The notes under the pieces were generated by a model. That model did no database searches, was not told the origin of the DNA, and saw only the letters and a list, made by a program, of their open reading frames with translations. Shown here piece by piece: positions 12,701-24,843 of a stretch of 64,000 nucleotides of DNA. The DNA is from Podocnemis expansa (taxonomy: Eukaryota > Chordata > Testudines > Podocnemididae): assembly GCA_007922195.1 (NCBI GenBank), contig ML682024.1, positions 11,168,572-11,232,571 of the forward strand. Direction: 5' to 3'. Position numbers and translations under genes: made by a program. Every line of letters starts with the position of its first letter. Within the stretch, counting starts at the first letter, position 1.

Positions 12701-15686
12701 GGAGGCCTTGCTGACAGCCCTGAAAACAAACAATCTAATGAGTGTAAAAAATCAGGACAGTAGATTCCTTCACTGAACAGGAATTTTGGCAGAGATGGGG
12801 TAAAATATGGTTCTGCTGGGCCCTAACCATGAGAAACTCTTTTTCTGAGTCCCCTGCCTCATTCAGTACACAGCCTCCGTAAACAGACGAGGCAGAAGGG
12901 GACTGGCTTTTTCTTTGGTGTTCATACAGCATCTATCACTGTAGGGTCCCGATTCATGCTATGGGCTCCTAGGTGCTATGATAGTAATGAAAAATAATAA
13001 TAAATAATGTTGGTCTAGTAAAGTGCCCTAATACAGCACAGCATTTAAGGAGACATTAAATTTAAGAAGCTAAACTGATCCCATTGGGACTACTCACATG
13101 CTTCAGGTTAATCACGTACCCAAATGGTTTGCCAGAGTAGAGTGCTTGGCACCTTGATAGACAGTCTGTTCATCACATAAGAAGGACAGAATGGTTCATG
13201 CACAATAAAGAAACAAGGAGCAAAAAAATAGTGTTTTTATGTGGGTGTGGGGGGGAAGAGGGAGGGTGGGATGGGACTCAGACCCTATAATAAAACAAAC
13301 CAATTACATGCACTCTTTAAAAATTTTAGAAAATAGACCAAACCAAAATAAATAAATAAATAAATAAATTTGTTTAAAAGTACACAACACTAGTGAGCAA
13401 GATCTGACCATGAATAAATCTGAATGATTATATTATATTATATTTATTATATTATCAATGTTTATTTTTAGGTCACATATGGAAGAAAAATGGATTCTGT
13501 TTTTTTTTACTTTCAATCTTTGAAATATGTTTGTCAGGTTAGTTTTCTGACTGCTTATTTTCATCATAATTTGTGTAAGTAAATGTAAAAATTAACAAAG
13601 ATCATTACCAGTGATACAGTGTAGTATCTTGTAATCTCCTACATATACATAGCCAAACACTGCGAACATGGAAAACTTTAGAAAAGTCCTCTCAAATGAA
13701 AACCATATACGGAAAATAAGTGACACTAAGTTATGCTGATAGAGAGCACCATAACTGATAACTCCAGCAGCAGAAATTTAACAATTGGGTATAGTGAGAC
13801 ACTCTAATTAATTAGCTACTCCCAATACAGCCAGACGACTACACTGAGTAATGTTGGGGTGGAGTCAAACTCTGACAAAGAAAGAAAATGCATGAATCTG
13901 CATCAAAAGAAAGAATCTTTAAGTCTTGTGTAATGGAAGACAGGGTGTAAATAACTTTCCTTGTCCACTCAAAGGATACAGCCTTTGCTAAAGGGCAATG
14001 TAGTGAGTTAACAGTGGCCTTTCTGCCTCTGGATCAGTGAGATGCTGCTCTGCCTCACTGTGTCACTGTGAGTTCAGCTGAGTGACAGAGTTAGCCACTC
14101 AAGAGTCAGGCTAGGAGCTCTGGCCCTCAGGCAGAACAGAGCCAGCAATTGGTCAAAGAGGCTCAGGCTGTCAGATCCATCAGAGCAGAGGAAGCAATTA
14201 GTCTACGATCTCTGACTCTGTGGCAGGGCTGAGCCAACATTCAGTCCTTCTGGCCTTCACTGGGATGGCTGCCATCTGGGGTAGGGGACCACTGGCCTAC
14301 CCTACTTCCCCTGGTCCTATGTCAGGGTCAGCAGGAATCCAGCTGCAGCACGCCAGCCTGCCTTCTGACAATAATAAAGCCCAGCTATGAGTGCCTGACC
14401 CAACCCACTTCTTACCCTACTCTCTGGGTATCTGGGTCCTTGACTGTCCTCCATCTCCCCAAGGAAGTGGACAGTAGTAGCTCTGTAGCTCCTTGGCATC
14501 TTGGGCATTATTTTCACCGATGGTGGCAAATTCACTGCCATCAGATCAATCTCGATCAACGAAGCAGGTCTCTGAAGATTCACTCAGTCAATTGAGAATT
14601 TAGTTCTTGAAGACCACCCCCTCAACTAACATAGTGCTGGCTTGACAGAATACAATTTTCTGTTGACCCAGTGCACTGAAGACACTGTGGTGTGTGGGAA
14701 TTAGGCTGTTGAAGGGAGATAAAATAACTTGTGTATCTCCCATCAACTGCCACCAAAATCCTCCCGTAGTGTAGACCAGGGCTCAGTCTGATTGGCTCCC
14801 ATAGTCTGATCCAGACTTTAGGACAGAGGGAGGTCCTCAGGAGCAAAGAGAGGGCATCTGTCTTCTCCAGCAGCTCCCACTCAACTGAGCTATGGCAACC
14901 TGCCTTTATACTTCCAGTCTCAGCCCTTTATTTCAGGTAGGAGGAGCAAGCCGGGCCTGGCTTACCTATCTAGGTTCAGAGAGTGTCCCTCCCCATGTGG
15001 GTCAATAGGAGGCCTTCCAAGTTCCTTATCTCACAGAATTCTCAGATGAATGGATAAGTCTAGACACTGCAATATCCCTTTAATGTGTGAGGCATAGTTT
15101 CTCCCTCTCCTCTAATCACCTTCCCATGTGAGGAACCAGGGTTTTGCTCACTCCCCAGCTCTCTTGAACACCATTCACCCCTGAGTATTAAACAGAAAAA
15201 TTCAAGGACTGCAGTCAGAACATGTTCCAGAGGATGATGAAGTGGGGGGCGCAGACCATGAAAGCTTATGCCTGAAGAAATGTGTTAGTCTTGAAGGTGG
15301 CACAGGACTTTTGTAGTCTAAACATGGGGATTTTTATCATTCTAGGTTTTTACCAAGCCATGCAAAAGGAAAGTTTCTTAGTCTGTTGTCCCCATGTGAG
15401 AATGAGGCAGAATCTAGCAATAAATATGGCTCCATTCTGAAGATCTTAATGAAACAGTAATAGAGTGTGATTAATTTGTGCACATGCCAAATTACTAAAA
15501 TGCAACTGTAGGATTTGCCCAAGTAAATATTTGATGTGGATATGGTATTTCCATTATAAACCATATTTTCTGTGTTCAACTGTAATCTTCTACTGTGGTA
15601 TAAAGCATCATGAAGGCTAATAAAGCTAGTGAAAAAATACACACATCAGTGACATTACATTTACCTTATCATCTGTTCTTTTCCAG
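9784..15686. other. Non-coding stretch, no gene recognised
   Basis: I find no Ig, transmembrane, enzyme or repeat ORF here. There is an AAAT microsatellite (13346-13369) and, at 15236-15325, an inverted copy of the TTAGTC-type repeat (GAAAGCTTATGCCTGAAG...GTGTTAGTCTTGAAGGTGGC). Short open frames lack domains. It is probably intron or 5' flank of the downstream gene. Confidence 0.4.
13346..13369. repeat. (AAAT)n microsatellite
   Basis: Six perfect tandem AAAT units with no other feature. Confidence 0.9.
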
Positions 15687-15722
15687 CTTCTTTGGAAAAT
15701 CCTCCAAACATTACAAATATTG
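15687..15722 (+). CDS. Possible 36-bp juxtamembrane linker exon
   Basis: The exon is bounded by TTCTTTTCCAG and GTAAGTTA, a good acceptor and donor. In phase 1 it reads SLENPPNITNI with a split codon at each end. It has no stop and would place a possible N-glycosylation site (NIT) just outside the membrane. Its phase and length fit the downstream exons. It is 6.7 kb from the transmembrane exon, and no Ig exon is seen next to it, so it could be a chance match. An extracellular linker between Ig domain and membrane is the best reading. Confidence 0.35.
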
Positions 15723-17279
15723 GTAAGTTAAATTGTAAACCGTGAAGAATATCATGGTTTGTGGGGAAAAATATCAGAAGCTGGAGGGTCAGAACAAAGA
15801 GTAATTAGTACATTTACTGAAAAGTTCAGGTAGTTTAAATATAGTGTTTTATCTTACATCACACTTACTTTGAAGTTTTATTTTAAAATAGACATACCAA
15901 CCACGGAATATATCAAAAAAGTATAACTTTGGAGTAAATATAGAGTAAATGCAACATAATTTAGCTGGATTTTAACAAACCAAAACAATCCCCAGTCTAA
16001 TTGATACTATTTGCATAGCTGGAAATCGTCAGAAATGAACTGACTTAAGCACTAAACCCTCATTGACCTTCAGTGGGAGTTGTGAGCCTAAATGGCTTTA
16101 GTGCTTTTGAAAATTAACCTCAAAATAAACAGGAGAGTTAATCAGAGCACCTGTGATGGGAGAAAGTGGTTTGAGACCAAAGACATGTTTATGCCCGTGG
16201 GCTGGAGACAAGTGGGCATTCCTAACCTGCACACACTCAGAGTAACATTGTCCTCTTTCAGTGTGCTTGACAAGGTGATTGGAATCAAAAGGAAAATAGG
16301 GATGATCATAATGACCTGTAAGGGCATAGGACATGACAAATTCCTTTGGCGAGTCACAGGAGGTAAATGAAGAGGATTCCTATGTGCTGTGCTTATTATC
16401 TGAAAATTGGAAGTCCTGGCTGCTCTGTCAGAAGCAGTCGGTCCCATGGAAGGAAAAGAATGTCTGCAGAGAGCTGGGGAGGAAATGAGAAAGGAGGTGG
16501 GGGTTGGGACATAGAGGGTTCTCTTACTGCCTGAAAGGAGGATGTAAGACACATGCAGGAACAGGTTTGCATGTGGTAAGACTTGAGGAGCTGAGGAGCC
16601 TAAGCAAGCACTTTCACCTTTGGATCATTTGATTCAAAAGTTCACAACCAAGGATGCAGCCCATGCTGCAGTTGTGAGTTGAGTCCACCAGCAGCCCCAA
16701 CCTCCAAAGTGTTGGAAATGGAGACTTCGACTCACATCAATTCAGCAACAGGATGAGGAGCATCAGAAGTAGCAATTGCCACCAATGAGCCCTGACCCAA
16801 TCTCCAAAAACAAAAGCAAAAGTTGCTGCTGCTGAGTTTTCTGTGAGTATAGCCAACTGAGAAGCTCAGAAACACAAGGAGGAGTAAAGGGCCTCTTGGA
16901 ATCAATGGGTATGTCTACATGGCACTTTTATTTCCAAATAACACTGGTTATTTCGAAATAAAATAAATTTGGTCTACATGGCGTTTTCTTATTTCAAAAG
17001 GACGGATCCTGTCCTTTCGAAATAAGAACCGTCGTTTCAAAACAGGTTAAACCCCGATTGTTTCAAAACAGCGGTTATTTTGAAACGGAGGTTTCAAAAT
17101 AACACCGTTTGGACGCGTTATTTCAAAATAACCGTTATTTCAAAATAATGTGTTCTCACCTCCTTCCCGTGGGTGCTGTGCACCCATGGGAAGAAGGAAG
17201 TGCTCTGTCCGGTCAACGTGCTGAGAAGCTTCTAGAGCCATGTCAGCACGTGGCTCTGGAGCAGCTGATGGCAAATGAC

Positions 17280-17644
17280 GTGGCCCCGTCTGGACCAATG
17301 AGGAGGTCCAGCTGCTCTTCAGCATTTGGAGCAGATAGGACATCCTTGACCGGTTCCGGGCTAGCCACCGGAACCGGGCAGTATACGCCGACAGTGCAAT
17401 GGAGTTGTCCTCCTAGGGCCAGGAGCGCATCGCTGAGCAGGTGCGCTTCAAAATCAAGGCCCTGAGACAGGACTACGTGTGCATCAGGGAGGCATGTGAG
17501 CTCCAGGGGGCAGGTAGCACTGCTACCTGCCCCTTCTATGAGGAGCTGCATGCCTTCTTGGGGGCTGAGCCCAGTGGCCTGCCTGCCTGGGCCGTCAACA
17601 CCGGGCACTGCCCCAACAACCTCCTCAGCCCCAGAGGGACCTGA
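17280..17644 (+). pseudogene. Harbinger Myb/SANT-like protein gene, broken
   Basis: The frame reads VWTNEEVQLLFSIWS, the start of a Myb/SANT-like trihelix domain, and continues through LDRFRASHRNRAVY and RFKIKALRQDYVCIREAC to FYEELHAFLG. In Harbinger elements this second protein binds the ends and helps bring in the transposase. Two in-frame TAG codons (17336-17338 and 17414-17416) interrupt the domain, and the frame ends at 17644. A related downstream piece near 18541-18700 reads AFERQIMAMERQAVAMDRL and resembles the coiled C-terminal part of such proteins. I infer an inactive copy. Confidence 0.75.
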
Positions 17645-19198
17645 CAGCAGTCCCAAGGCATCCCTGGACATTGAGAAGTCTCCAGACCAGCCACCACCAC
17701 CAGAGGCTGCAGCAGGGACACCGGAGCTGATCCCCATCACCCAGGGCAGTGCCAACGAGGAGAAGGAGCAGCAGTCGGCCGCAACACCAACCCCGGGGGA
17801 GTCTGAGACGGATGACGGGATGTCCTGGCGGACATCCAGAGCCCCTGTTGGTGAGTCTCTATGTCCCATACAAGCAGGCAGTGCTAGGTCTGCCCAGGTC
17901 ATGGGCAGTGACGGGGTCCAGCACAGGGACAGGCAGGGCACAGGGCTGGGGTGGGGGGCAGAGACCCTCCCATGGCACGGGTACCCAGGAGACATGTGGC
18001 ACCAGGGTGACAGGCCCCTGCATGCCTGGGTTCACGTAACCCTGGATGGGTGTGACAGATGCAGCTGCATCTTGAGCAGGGTGCACAGCATGCAGACCAG
18101 ACCACTGGCAAGTGGCCTTGGGAGACTCCCCAGAGCAACACTTTTGGGTGAGTCCAACTCACATTGTGGGCACCACTAGGCCCTGCGTCCCTCTGGGGCA
18201 ATGTCCCACAGGACCCAGGTCTAGATTCCTGCTGACAGTGAGGGCAGAGCTGTGTGCTGCAGACAAGCTGCACACAAGCAAGGCCAGCAGGCAGCAGGCT
18301 CCAACCCTGTTTTATGCTTCTCTCCAGCAGTTCGTGCCATCGGTAGCCATCAGGTGTGGAGCCCACCCGGCACCCCCAGACCCAGAAGGAGGAGGAGGAG
18401 GAAGGGCCCCGGACGCGGTTTGAAGTCCTGACCAGCCTAAAGGACTGGGGGGAGCAGGCGGAGGCATCCACCCAGGCCTGGTGGTGACAGCAGGCTGCCC
18501 AGCAGGATGCCGCCCTCCAGCTGCTATGCCGGGGGCCACCACAGATGACTGCCTGGTGGCTGCATTTGAGCGCCAGATCATGGCCATGGAGCGCCAGGCC
18601 GTGGCCATGGATCGGCTTGGCACAGCCATGGCGGATATGGCCATTAGTCTGCGCCACATCGCTGACACCACCAGTCCACCAGCAGCTGGCGGAGTGCCAC
18701 CTCAGCGCGCTCCTCCATGGCGACCCTGGACCTGAGGTGGTCCTAGGCAGGGCCATACCGGACCCTCCTCCAAGTGACCCCTCATCTCCTAGCTGATGAC
18801 CCGACCCCCAGTGACCCCCACCCTAACCCCATCTCCCAGTTGAAGACCTGACCCCTAGTGACCCCATACATTTCCCCATCCCCTAACCCTCTCCAGCCCT
18901 TCCTTGCCCCAACCCCTCTGTTCTGTTAAAATAAATGTCTACAAATGATATTGCTGAGTGTGTCTTACTTTATTGGGTGTGCTTCACAGTGTGGGTCAAT
19001 GGGTGGGGGCTGGCTGTGGTAGAAGCGGGGAGAGGGTGGTATGTGGTGGGGCAGGCCTGGCCTTCAGAGGTCCTCCTTGGTGGCAAAACTGTATGTGAGA
19101 GCATCATGTACAGTGACAGCCCTTCTTGATGCCTGCTCCTGTGGGGGCACAGGTGCGGGCTGCTCATAATGGCCCCCAATGAGCTGGGCCTCAGCCTC

Positions 19199-20085
19199 TC
19201 AGGCAGCTGCAATGGGCTCGCCCCGCTGTTCGCAGAAATTATGCAGGGCCATGCACGCGCTGATGACCTCCGATGTAGTCTCCTCCCCAAGGTGGAGGTG
19301 GGTAAGGAGGCACCTCCAGCAGGCCTTCAGCCATCCAAAGGCCCACTCAACCACCTGGCGGCAGCGGTTCAGACGCCAATTAAAAAGCTGGTGGTGAGGA
19401 TCGAGGGGCCCTGAGTAGGGATGCATGAGCCACGGGTGGAGGGGATAGGCCATGTCTGCCACAATGAGGATGGGCACCTCTACTCCCCCGAAATTGATGT
19501 TATGGGGGGGGGGGGGAAGAAGGTGCCCGTCTCCATGCCCCGGTACAGGGCAGAGTTCCGGAGAACTCGGGTATCATGCGCCCTCCCTGGCCAACCCACA
19601 TAACCGTTCTGGAAGACACCACGGTGGTCCACAAGGGCCTGCATGATGACAGAGTGATACCCCTTGCTGGTACTCTGCTGCTCGGTGCTCTGGGGCCCTC
19701 ACAGGGATGTGTGTGGAATCGAGGATCCCCATGCAATTCTGGAATCCCAGGGTAGCCACGCTGTCCATGATGTCCTGCAGCTCCCCCTGCATGATGAGGC
19801 GCTGCAGCAGGATCCTGTTAATGGCCCTGGTGACCTGGATCTGGATGGTGCCAATGGTGGACCTGCCAACCCCGAAGAGGTGCACCACGGACCTGTAGGA
19901 CTCTGGGGTGGCCATCTTCAACATGGCTATGCCCACTCTTTTGTTGACAGGGATGGCTGGACGCATGGCGGTGTCCCTTCGACACAGCAGCGGGGTGAGT
20001 TATGCCACCAGGTGGTCAAAGCTGGCCCTGGTCATCCTGAAATTCCTCTGCCACTGGTTGTCCTCCCAGGTTTGGAGCACTACCT
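19199..20085 (-). pseudogene. Harbinger DDE transposase (HARBI1-like), broken
   Basis: The minus-strand frames together cover a PIF/Harbinger nuclease. The N-terminal part has NKRVGIAMLKMATPESYRSV and FGVGRSTIG (helix-turn-helix). The core has GILDSTHIPV (first Asp), ILIVADMAYPLHPWLM (second Asp) and RQVVEWAFGWLK (Glu), so all three catalytic residues remain. An in-frame TAA at 20000-20002 and at least one frameshift (near 19660, after EYQQG) break the gene. The G-run at 19502-19512 lies in a coding C-run and could be another indel. It ends at 19199 with CMALHNFCE, the usual C-terminal motif. It converges on the Myb-like gene. Confidence 0.85.
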
Positions 20086-20989
20086 GCTCCCACCAGTCTG
20101 CTGGTCTCCCAGGCCCAGACCTGGCGAGGCACAGAAAGGGGCAGGGGAACTAGGGCAGCTCTGAGGCCCAAGGTGCTGGCAGCCTGGGGTGCAGCCTGGG
20201 CAGCATTGGGCTCTGCGAGCAGTGTCCCCCAACAGAAGAACATTCTGCAGGTGTGCAGCAGGTCTAGTAGCCACACAGCGAAGGCTAGGCAGCTGGGCAG
20301 TGTCCATCTCTGTCGCTTGCAGAGTCCTGCTAGCCAGAATGGATGGGGAAGTGAGGTCGGGGCCAGCTTTTATAGGATTGGCTGGCAACATGGCTGCCGC
20401 CATGGCCCAGGGAGGGGGCCATGTTGCCACACCTCCCATGGCGCCCTTCCTCTAAAGCGAAATAGCAAGCCCTGGGTTTGGACATGCTATTTTGATTCCA
20501 GCTTTTCCCTTATATCGCCTGGATTTTTTGTTATTTCGATTCTGGTTATTTCAAAATAACATTTTGAAATACGTTATTTCGAAATAAGTTATTTTGAAAT
20601 AATGGGCTACGTATAGACATAGCCAATGTGTTCTTTTGCTCTGTTGTTTAACCATATATACCAGTGCTTCTAGTATGTGAAACATTAATCTGTGAATTAT
20701 ATCATGGTTTGTGCCACAAAACTCAGAACGTGGAGATTCTGCATAGAGATATAATAAATACATTTTTTTAGAATCCAGGCAAATTAGTAAACTATAGTCA
20801 CACTGCAACAAGCCTCTGAAATATTTGGCAAAACTGAATAGTTTATGTTGTCAGGCCAGTCTAGTTTCTCATTTTTCATAGCATACCCTCCAAGCTAGAA
20901 TTGAATTTTTCCTTTTTTAAAATCAGCAAGTTCCACTCTGGAATGGAAGCATAAACACAGAATGTGGTGTTTTGATAGTGAGAGAATTT

Positions 20990-21165
20990 GGAGTTGGGGA
21001 GAGGGGCAGTACTGAAGAGAGGAAAGGGGAAGAGAGGAGGAGGGGGAGAAGAGAAATATCATCTCTAGAAGGGACAGGAAGAAGGTTGACTAGTATTTGA
21101 AGGATAATGAAAGGGAGCAGGAGGAATGAAGAAGGAGGAGGAGGAAGACAAGAAGAAGAAAACGT
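20990..21165. repeat. Purine-rich low-complexity tract
   Basis: A GA/GGA-rich strand asymmetry (GAGAGGAGGAGGGGGAG and similar) runs for about 170 bp with no unit repeat. Minus-strand open frames over it are low-complexity artefacts. Confidence 0.7.
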
Positions 21166-21548
21166 TGTTGCATTGCATGACTCCCATTCATGGAGGTGGC
21201 ACATGCAGTTGTTTCCTTACCTAGCACCTTTACCATTTGGTTCTGTCCAGAGGTTCTGACTGTGGATTATATGCAACATGCAGCTAGCACATGATATAGT
21301 AACACCTAGTGCACTCTGCCTGCATAAGGGAGAAAGGCCATCCTCTGCTAGAGAAAGAATGGCAATTACTGGAGTGGGTGGACATGGACATGGCAGATAC
21401 CAGCAGCTCCCCTAGGATAAGCAGAAGCTGAAGTGACTGTAGCCAGTGGAGATCCCTTCTCTTTCATAGGGAGCAAGTATTTTCTGCCATGCAGCACAAC
21501 TGGATCAATATCTGTGTGCTGAGAGAGAGACAGATGTCCTCTGTGGCA

Positions 21549-21865
21549 ATGTTTCTCAACCAGTGTTCTGCAGAACACTGGTGCTCCTCAGACATAGTGC
21601 AGGTGTCCAGTGACCCACCCTGACCCTCCCCCATTGGGGGGATTTGAGTTGGGAGGGGAGAGGAGCAATTTAATGCCCCAGCCACAGCAAAGCTTCTAAG
21701 TTTGCAGCAGCAGATGTTGATGCCCACTGGAAACTTTGCTGCAACTGGGGCATCTATCTTCTGTCACTGTTACCAGCTTTTTCAAGAATGTTTTCATCAA
21801 GTATTCCGTGTAAAGTAATTAATACTTTTAGATGTTCCCCAGTCCACTAAATGTTGAGAAACATT
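21549..21865. mobile_element. hAT-like element, decayed
   Basis: The left end CAATGTTTCTCAACCAGTG and right end ATGTTGAGAAACATTG are inverted repeats of the same type as the element at 5989-6564, which also shares GTTCCCnnGTCCACTAAA near the right end. No clear 8-bp duplication remains. No coding capacity. Confidence 0.6.
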
Positions 21866-22417
21866 GTTTTATGGGTACAGAAAGGCTCTGGAGGAGTGAA
21901 GAGAGTGTTCTTCTTAAGGACACAGAGAAGGGTTTTTTGTTCCAGTCCTCAGCCTGCTGAGAACTGTCTCTCCACCTCTTCTATGTACAAACTTGCCACC
22001 TTGTACCATACAGGTCCTTATTATCCAATTGACCAAACACAAGATGCAGAGAAAGAGAATAATCTGCAAGTCAGTAAAGGTTACCGTTTTACTTTACCGA
22101 AAATAATTTCTACGGTCCTCAACAAGAACACACTGCGTTTCATGGCATTGTCATTCTGCTCTTGAAAGGAAGTTTGTTACCAACAGATTGCTAGTTTCAG
22201 TATTCTTGGGAATGTCTTGAAAGCCTAGCAGTGGCTGTATCCATTTCATTTGTCAAAGAATGTTAATTGTGCTTTCAGAAAAAAACACACGGCAAAAGAC
22301 CCAAACAGCCAAGAAGCTTCATCTTTAAAATGGAAAGAAATGTCTGGAGCAGCACAAATCTATTCATTGGGTATTTTTAGTAACAAATATCCTGTTTTTC
22401 TATGTCGTGTTCTACAG

Positions 22418-22528
22418 AAAAAGAAAAAGCTGAGACTAGACTAGACCTAGAAAACAAGATTCTTCTCTTCACAGTTTGTGTCCTCGTTCTTATTAACGTC
22501 GGGATCATCATCATTTGCTGTTATTTAA
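22418..22528 (+). CDS. Transmembrane exon of butyrophilin/B-G-like gene
   Basis: This 111-bp exon lies between GTTCTACAG and GTAAGAAAA and is phase 1-1. It reads EKEKAETRLDLENK, then a single hydrophobic helix ILLFTVCVLVLINVGIIII, then CCYL. The charged stretch before the helix is extracellular. The CC pair after it may be palmitoylated, by analogy with other receptors. This is the membrane anchor between the (unseen) Ig domain and the cytoplasmic heptads. The next exon's first two bases complete an Arg codon, giving a basic stop-transfer residue. Confidence 0.8.
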
Positions 22529-22642
22529 GTAAGAAAATCTCTCTTCTATATTTCTAGACTTTCTCCATATTTAGAAGGCCAAATTCTGTAGCAAAAGAAA
22601 TTATGTGAAAGAGATGCTATTTCTGTCCTAAACATTTGTTTT

Positions 22643-22701
<59 letters not shown>

Positions 22702-22706
22702 AAAAG
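22643..22706. repeat. (GAAA)n microsatellite
   Basis: About 15 tandem GAAA units about 115 bp downstream of the transmembrane exon, in the intron. Length is likely polymorphic. Confidence 0.9.
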
Positions 22707-22951
22707 CAAGCAAGCCCAGGATGAGCTCAGACTTACAGGAGAATGGGTGAAGATTGGAAGCATAACATCCCAGTAGCAATGCCTAAAAGTTCCAGAGCCA
22801 GAGGACAACCACAGAGGCTAAGAGCTTCTCTCCCACAGCAGGAGAAGCACACCACAGCAGGGGAGGGAGAACTGAACTGGCTCCCTCTGAGTTAGGGTGC
22901 TGTCCTGTCAGTGTGGAGCCAGCTCAGCTGAAAACAGACTGGGTCTGGGAT

Positions 22952-23371
22952 CATGGCTATAACTAGGCCGGGGTGAACAGGGCAATGCCCCAGATGCAGA
23001 ATTTGAGAGGGTGCAGGGGCAGATCTGGCTCCCAGCAGCAGCTGGGAATGGAGCCGGATCCGTCCCCTACATCCTTTAAAATTCTGTGCCTGGGACATCC
23101 AGCGGTGCTGGGGCTTGCTGCCAGAAGCTGCTGCCACGGCAAGCTGAGGGGTTCTGGATCCCTCTGAATCCCTCCAGATCTGCCACCACCAGGCTGGGGA
23201 TGGAGCTGAATCGCTCTGGCCTACCAGTGGTGAAAGCTTCCTGCCACCTCTGGCAGCAGCTGGGAAGCTTTTGCCACCACTGGCAGGCTGGGGAGTTCCA
23301 GATTGGGGCCAGCGAGTGGAGGCATGTCTGGGGCTGCTTGTCCCAGTGCCAAAACGTCTAGTTATGGCCCT
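22952..23371. mobile_element. Terminal-inverted-repeat element, family unclear
   Basis: The ends CATGGCTATAACTAGGC and GTCTAGTTATGGCCCTG are inverted repeats. The interior is GC-rich with CAGCAGCTGGGAA-type words. No clear target duplication and no coding capacity. Probably a non-autonomous DNA transposon. Confidence 0.45.
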
Positions 23372-24480
23372 GTCTGGAATGGAAGATGCTCAGGGACCCC
23401 ACTTGGTGATGGTTACAGAGACACTGTGCAAAGCCCTAGGTAGGCAAGTCACACTGCATCTCATGCCATCAGATCAGAATCAGATTTTCTTTTGGGATTG
23501 CAAAAACCTCCTCATGGTTTTAAAACAATAAAAAGTTGTGTTTGTAACACAAAGTCCACCCACATACTTTGACGGAGCCACGCAGAAATCACTTCAGGGG
23601 TCCCTTCTGCTCACAGCTGATCTGAACTCTGCTATAGTGGAGTCTTCTCAAGTCCAGCCCCAGTCTCCACACAAACCAAATCTAGCTTCAGAAGGTCCAC
23701 CCCTGCTCCGCCTGGACTCGCTTATAGAGTTCTCTCTCCAGGAGGGTCCTGGGAAGTCCCAATCAGGAGTGCAGGAGTGACTCTCAGCTAGTGGGGTAGT
23801 TTATTAGAAATCAAGTTCACACAGCTCAGGTGGTTGGCTTTCAGATTAACCAGGGGGGTGTAGTAGCAAACCCCCATAATGAGCAGATTCATGCCCTGGG
23901 GACCCTTCCCCTTAGGCCCTGCTCCCCCACTCCTTTCTGTCCTCCTAGTCCTTTGTTCCGCTTCTCCGTCTAGGGAGCACCGCTCCTTGCTCGAAGCCAG
24001 TCACAACCTATGTGACCGGCAGAGGGTCCAGGTAAGGTCTGCCTAAAAGCTCCTCTGCCCTCTAGTGGTCCTTATAATAACCACACACCCAGGTCCCATC
24101 ACCAGAATACAGGAAGAGAAAAGAAGAGAAAGTGGGGTATCGCCCAAAACATCCCAAACTAGCCCAAGAGAGGTTTCCCACTTCATCACACATACACACA
24201 ACCCCCCCCCAGTCCTCCCCTCTATCTCTGTCTTCCCCCTTTCCATTTAGCCTAGACTCCTCTTCTCCCCTTCCCATATCTCCACTCCACAGCATTACCT
24301 TTTCTCTGCTACTAACATTATAATATAATGCTGTAGCATTATTGTATTGTTCATGGTATTTTAATGAGGTCAGTAAAAAGCTTACCATGCCAGTGAAACA
24401 CTCAGCTTCAGCTCTTCACATCAATACCAGCTAAAATACAAGGTTGGCAACCCTGCCATAGCATTTCACATTGGCTCGCT
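23372..24480. other. Non-coding stretch, possible LTR-like repeat
   Basis: This part of the intron is C/T-rich and contains a tract (about 23570-24080) with a repeat-like look, including GGTAGTTTATTAG, but I could not find matching TG...CA termini or a duplication. No exon is recognised. Confidence 0.3.
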
Positions 24481-24816
24481 TACTCATTTCACTTCACACA
24501 TGCTGGCTTTGTTGTGTATCCTAGTCTTCAGCACCTAACTCTTTGCACATATTGTATAGGTTTGTACACTGCCCTGGGAGGCAACATGCTTTGAAATGCT
24601 GACTGTCCATTCTCTGTGGAACTATGTGCCCATGTGCCTTAAAATACTTATCAGATTTGCTGTCCTCCTAGGTGATTTTCACTGAATAACACTTAATAAA
24701 AACACACCACTCTGGGGCTTGGAATTTTATGTCTTTAGGGTTTGAGGTAATGAGTAATTGCCAAACAATTTGCATCCCCATGATAGTTTACATATATTAT
24801 CTCTGACTTGTTTTAG

Positions 24817-24843
24817 GAAACAGAAGTAGAGCTCCTGAAACAG
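24817..24843 (+). CDS. 27-bp cytoplasmic exon of butyrophilin/B-G-like gene
   Basis: The exon lies between TTGTTTTAG and GTAACA, phase 1-1. Joined to the transmembrane exon it reads R-NRSRAPET with a split codon at the end. It supplies the first basic cytoplasmic residues. It lacks the leucine of the later heptads. The assignment rests on splice sites, phase and position. Confidence 0.6.

Larger units (their letters stand above)
16907..20624. mobile_element. Harbinger/PIF-like DNA transposon, 3.7 kb, decayed genes
   Basis: The termini are GGGTATGTCTACATGG and ATAGACATAGCC, flanked by AAT on both sides (16904-16906 and 20625-20627), the 3-bp duplication of PIF/Harbinger elements. TTATTTCGAAATAA palindromes fill both subterminal regions. 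Inside are the two genes typical of the superfamily: a Myb/SANT-like protein on the + strand and a DDE transposase on the - strand, converging. Both are broken. At 20457-20494 it has the same TAGCAAG...CATGCTA hairpin as several MITEs of this window, so it is probably a dead relative of the element that mobilised them. Confidence 0.85.

Noticed and set aside
12569..12763. 64-residue frame that looks protein-like
   Set aside because: No domain recognised, no splice sites in the common phase, and no second copy. I could not support it.
17243..18756. Long minus-strand frames of 250 and 285 residues opposite the Myb-like gene
   Set aside because: They are antisense to, or overlap, the decayed Harbinger Myb region in GC-rich DNA and show no family resemblance.
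23570..24110. Possible solo LTR in the intron
   Set aside because: Composition and a TTTATTAG word are suggestive, but no TG...CA ends or duplication could be fixed.
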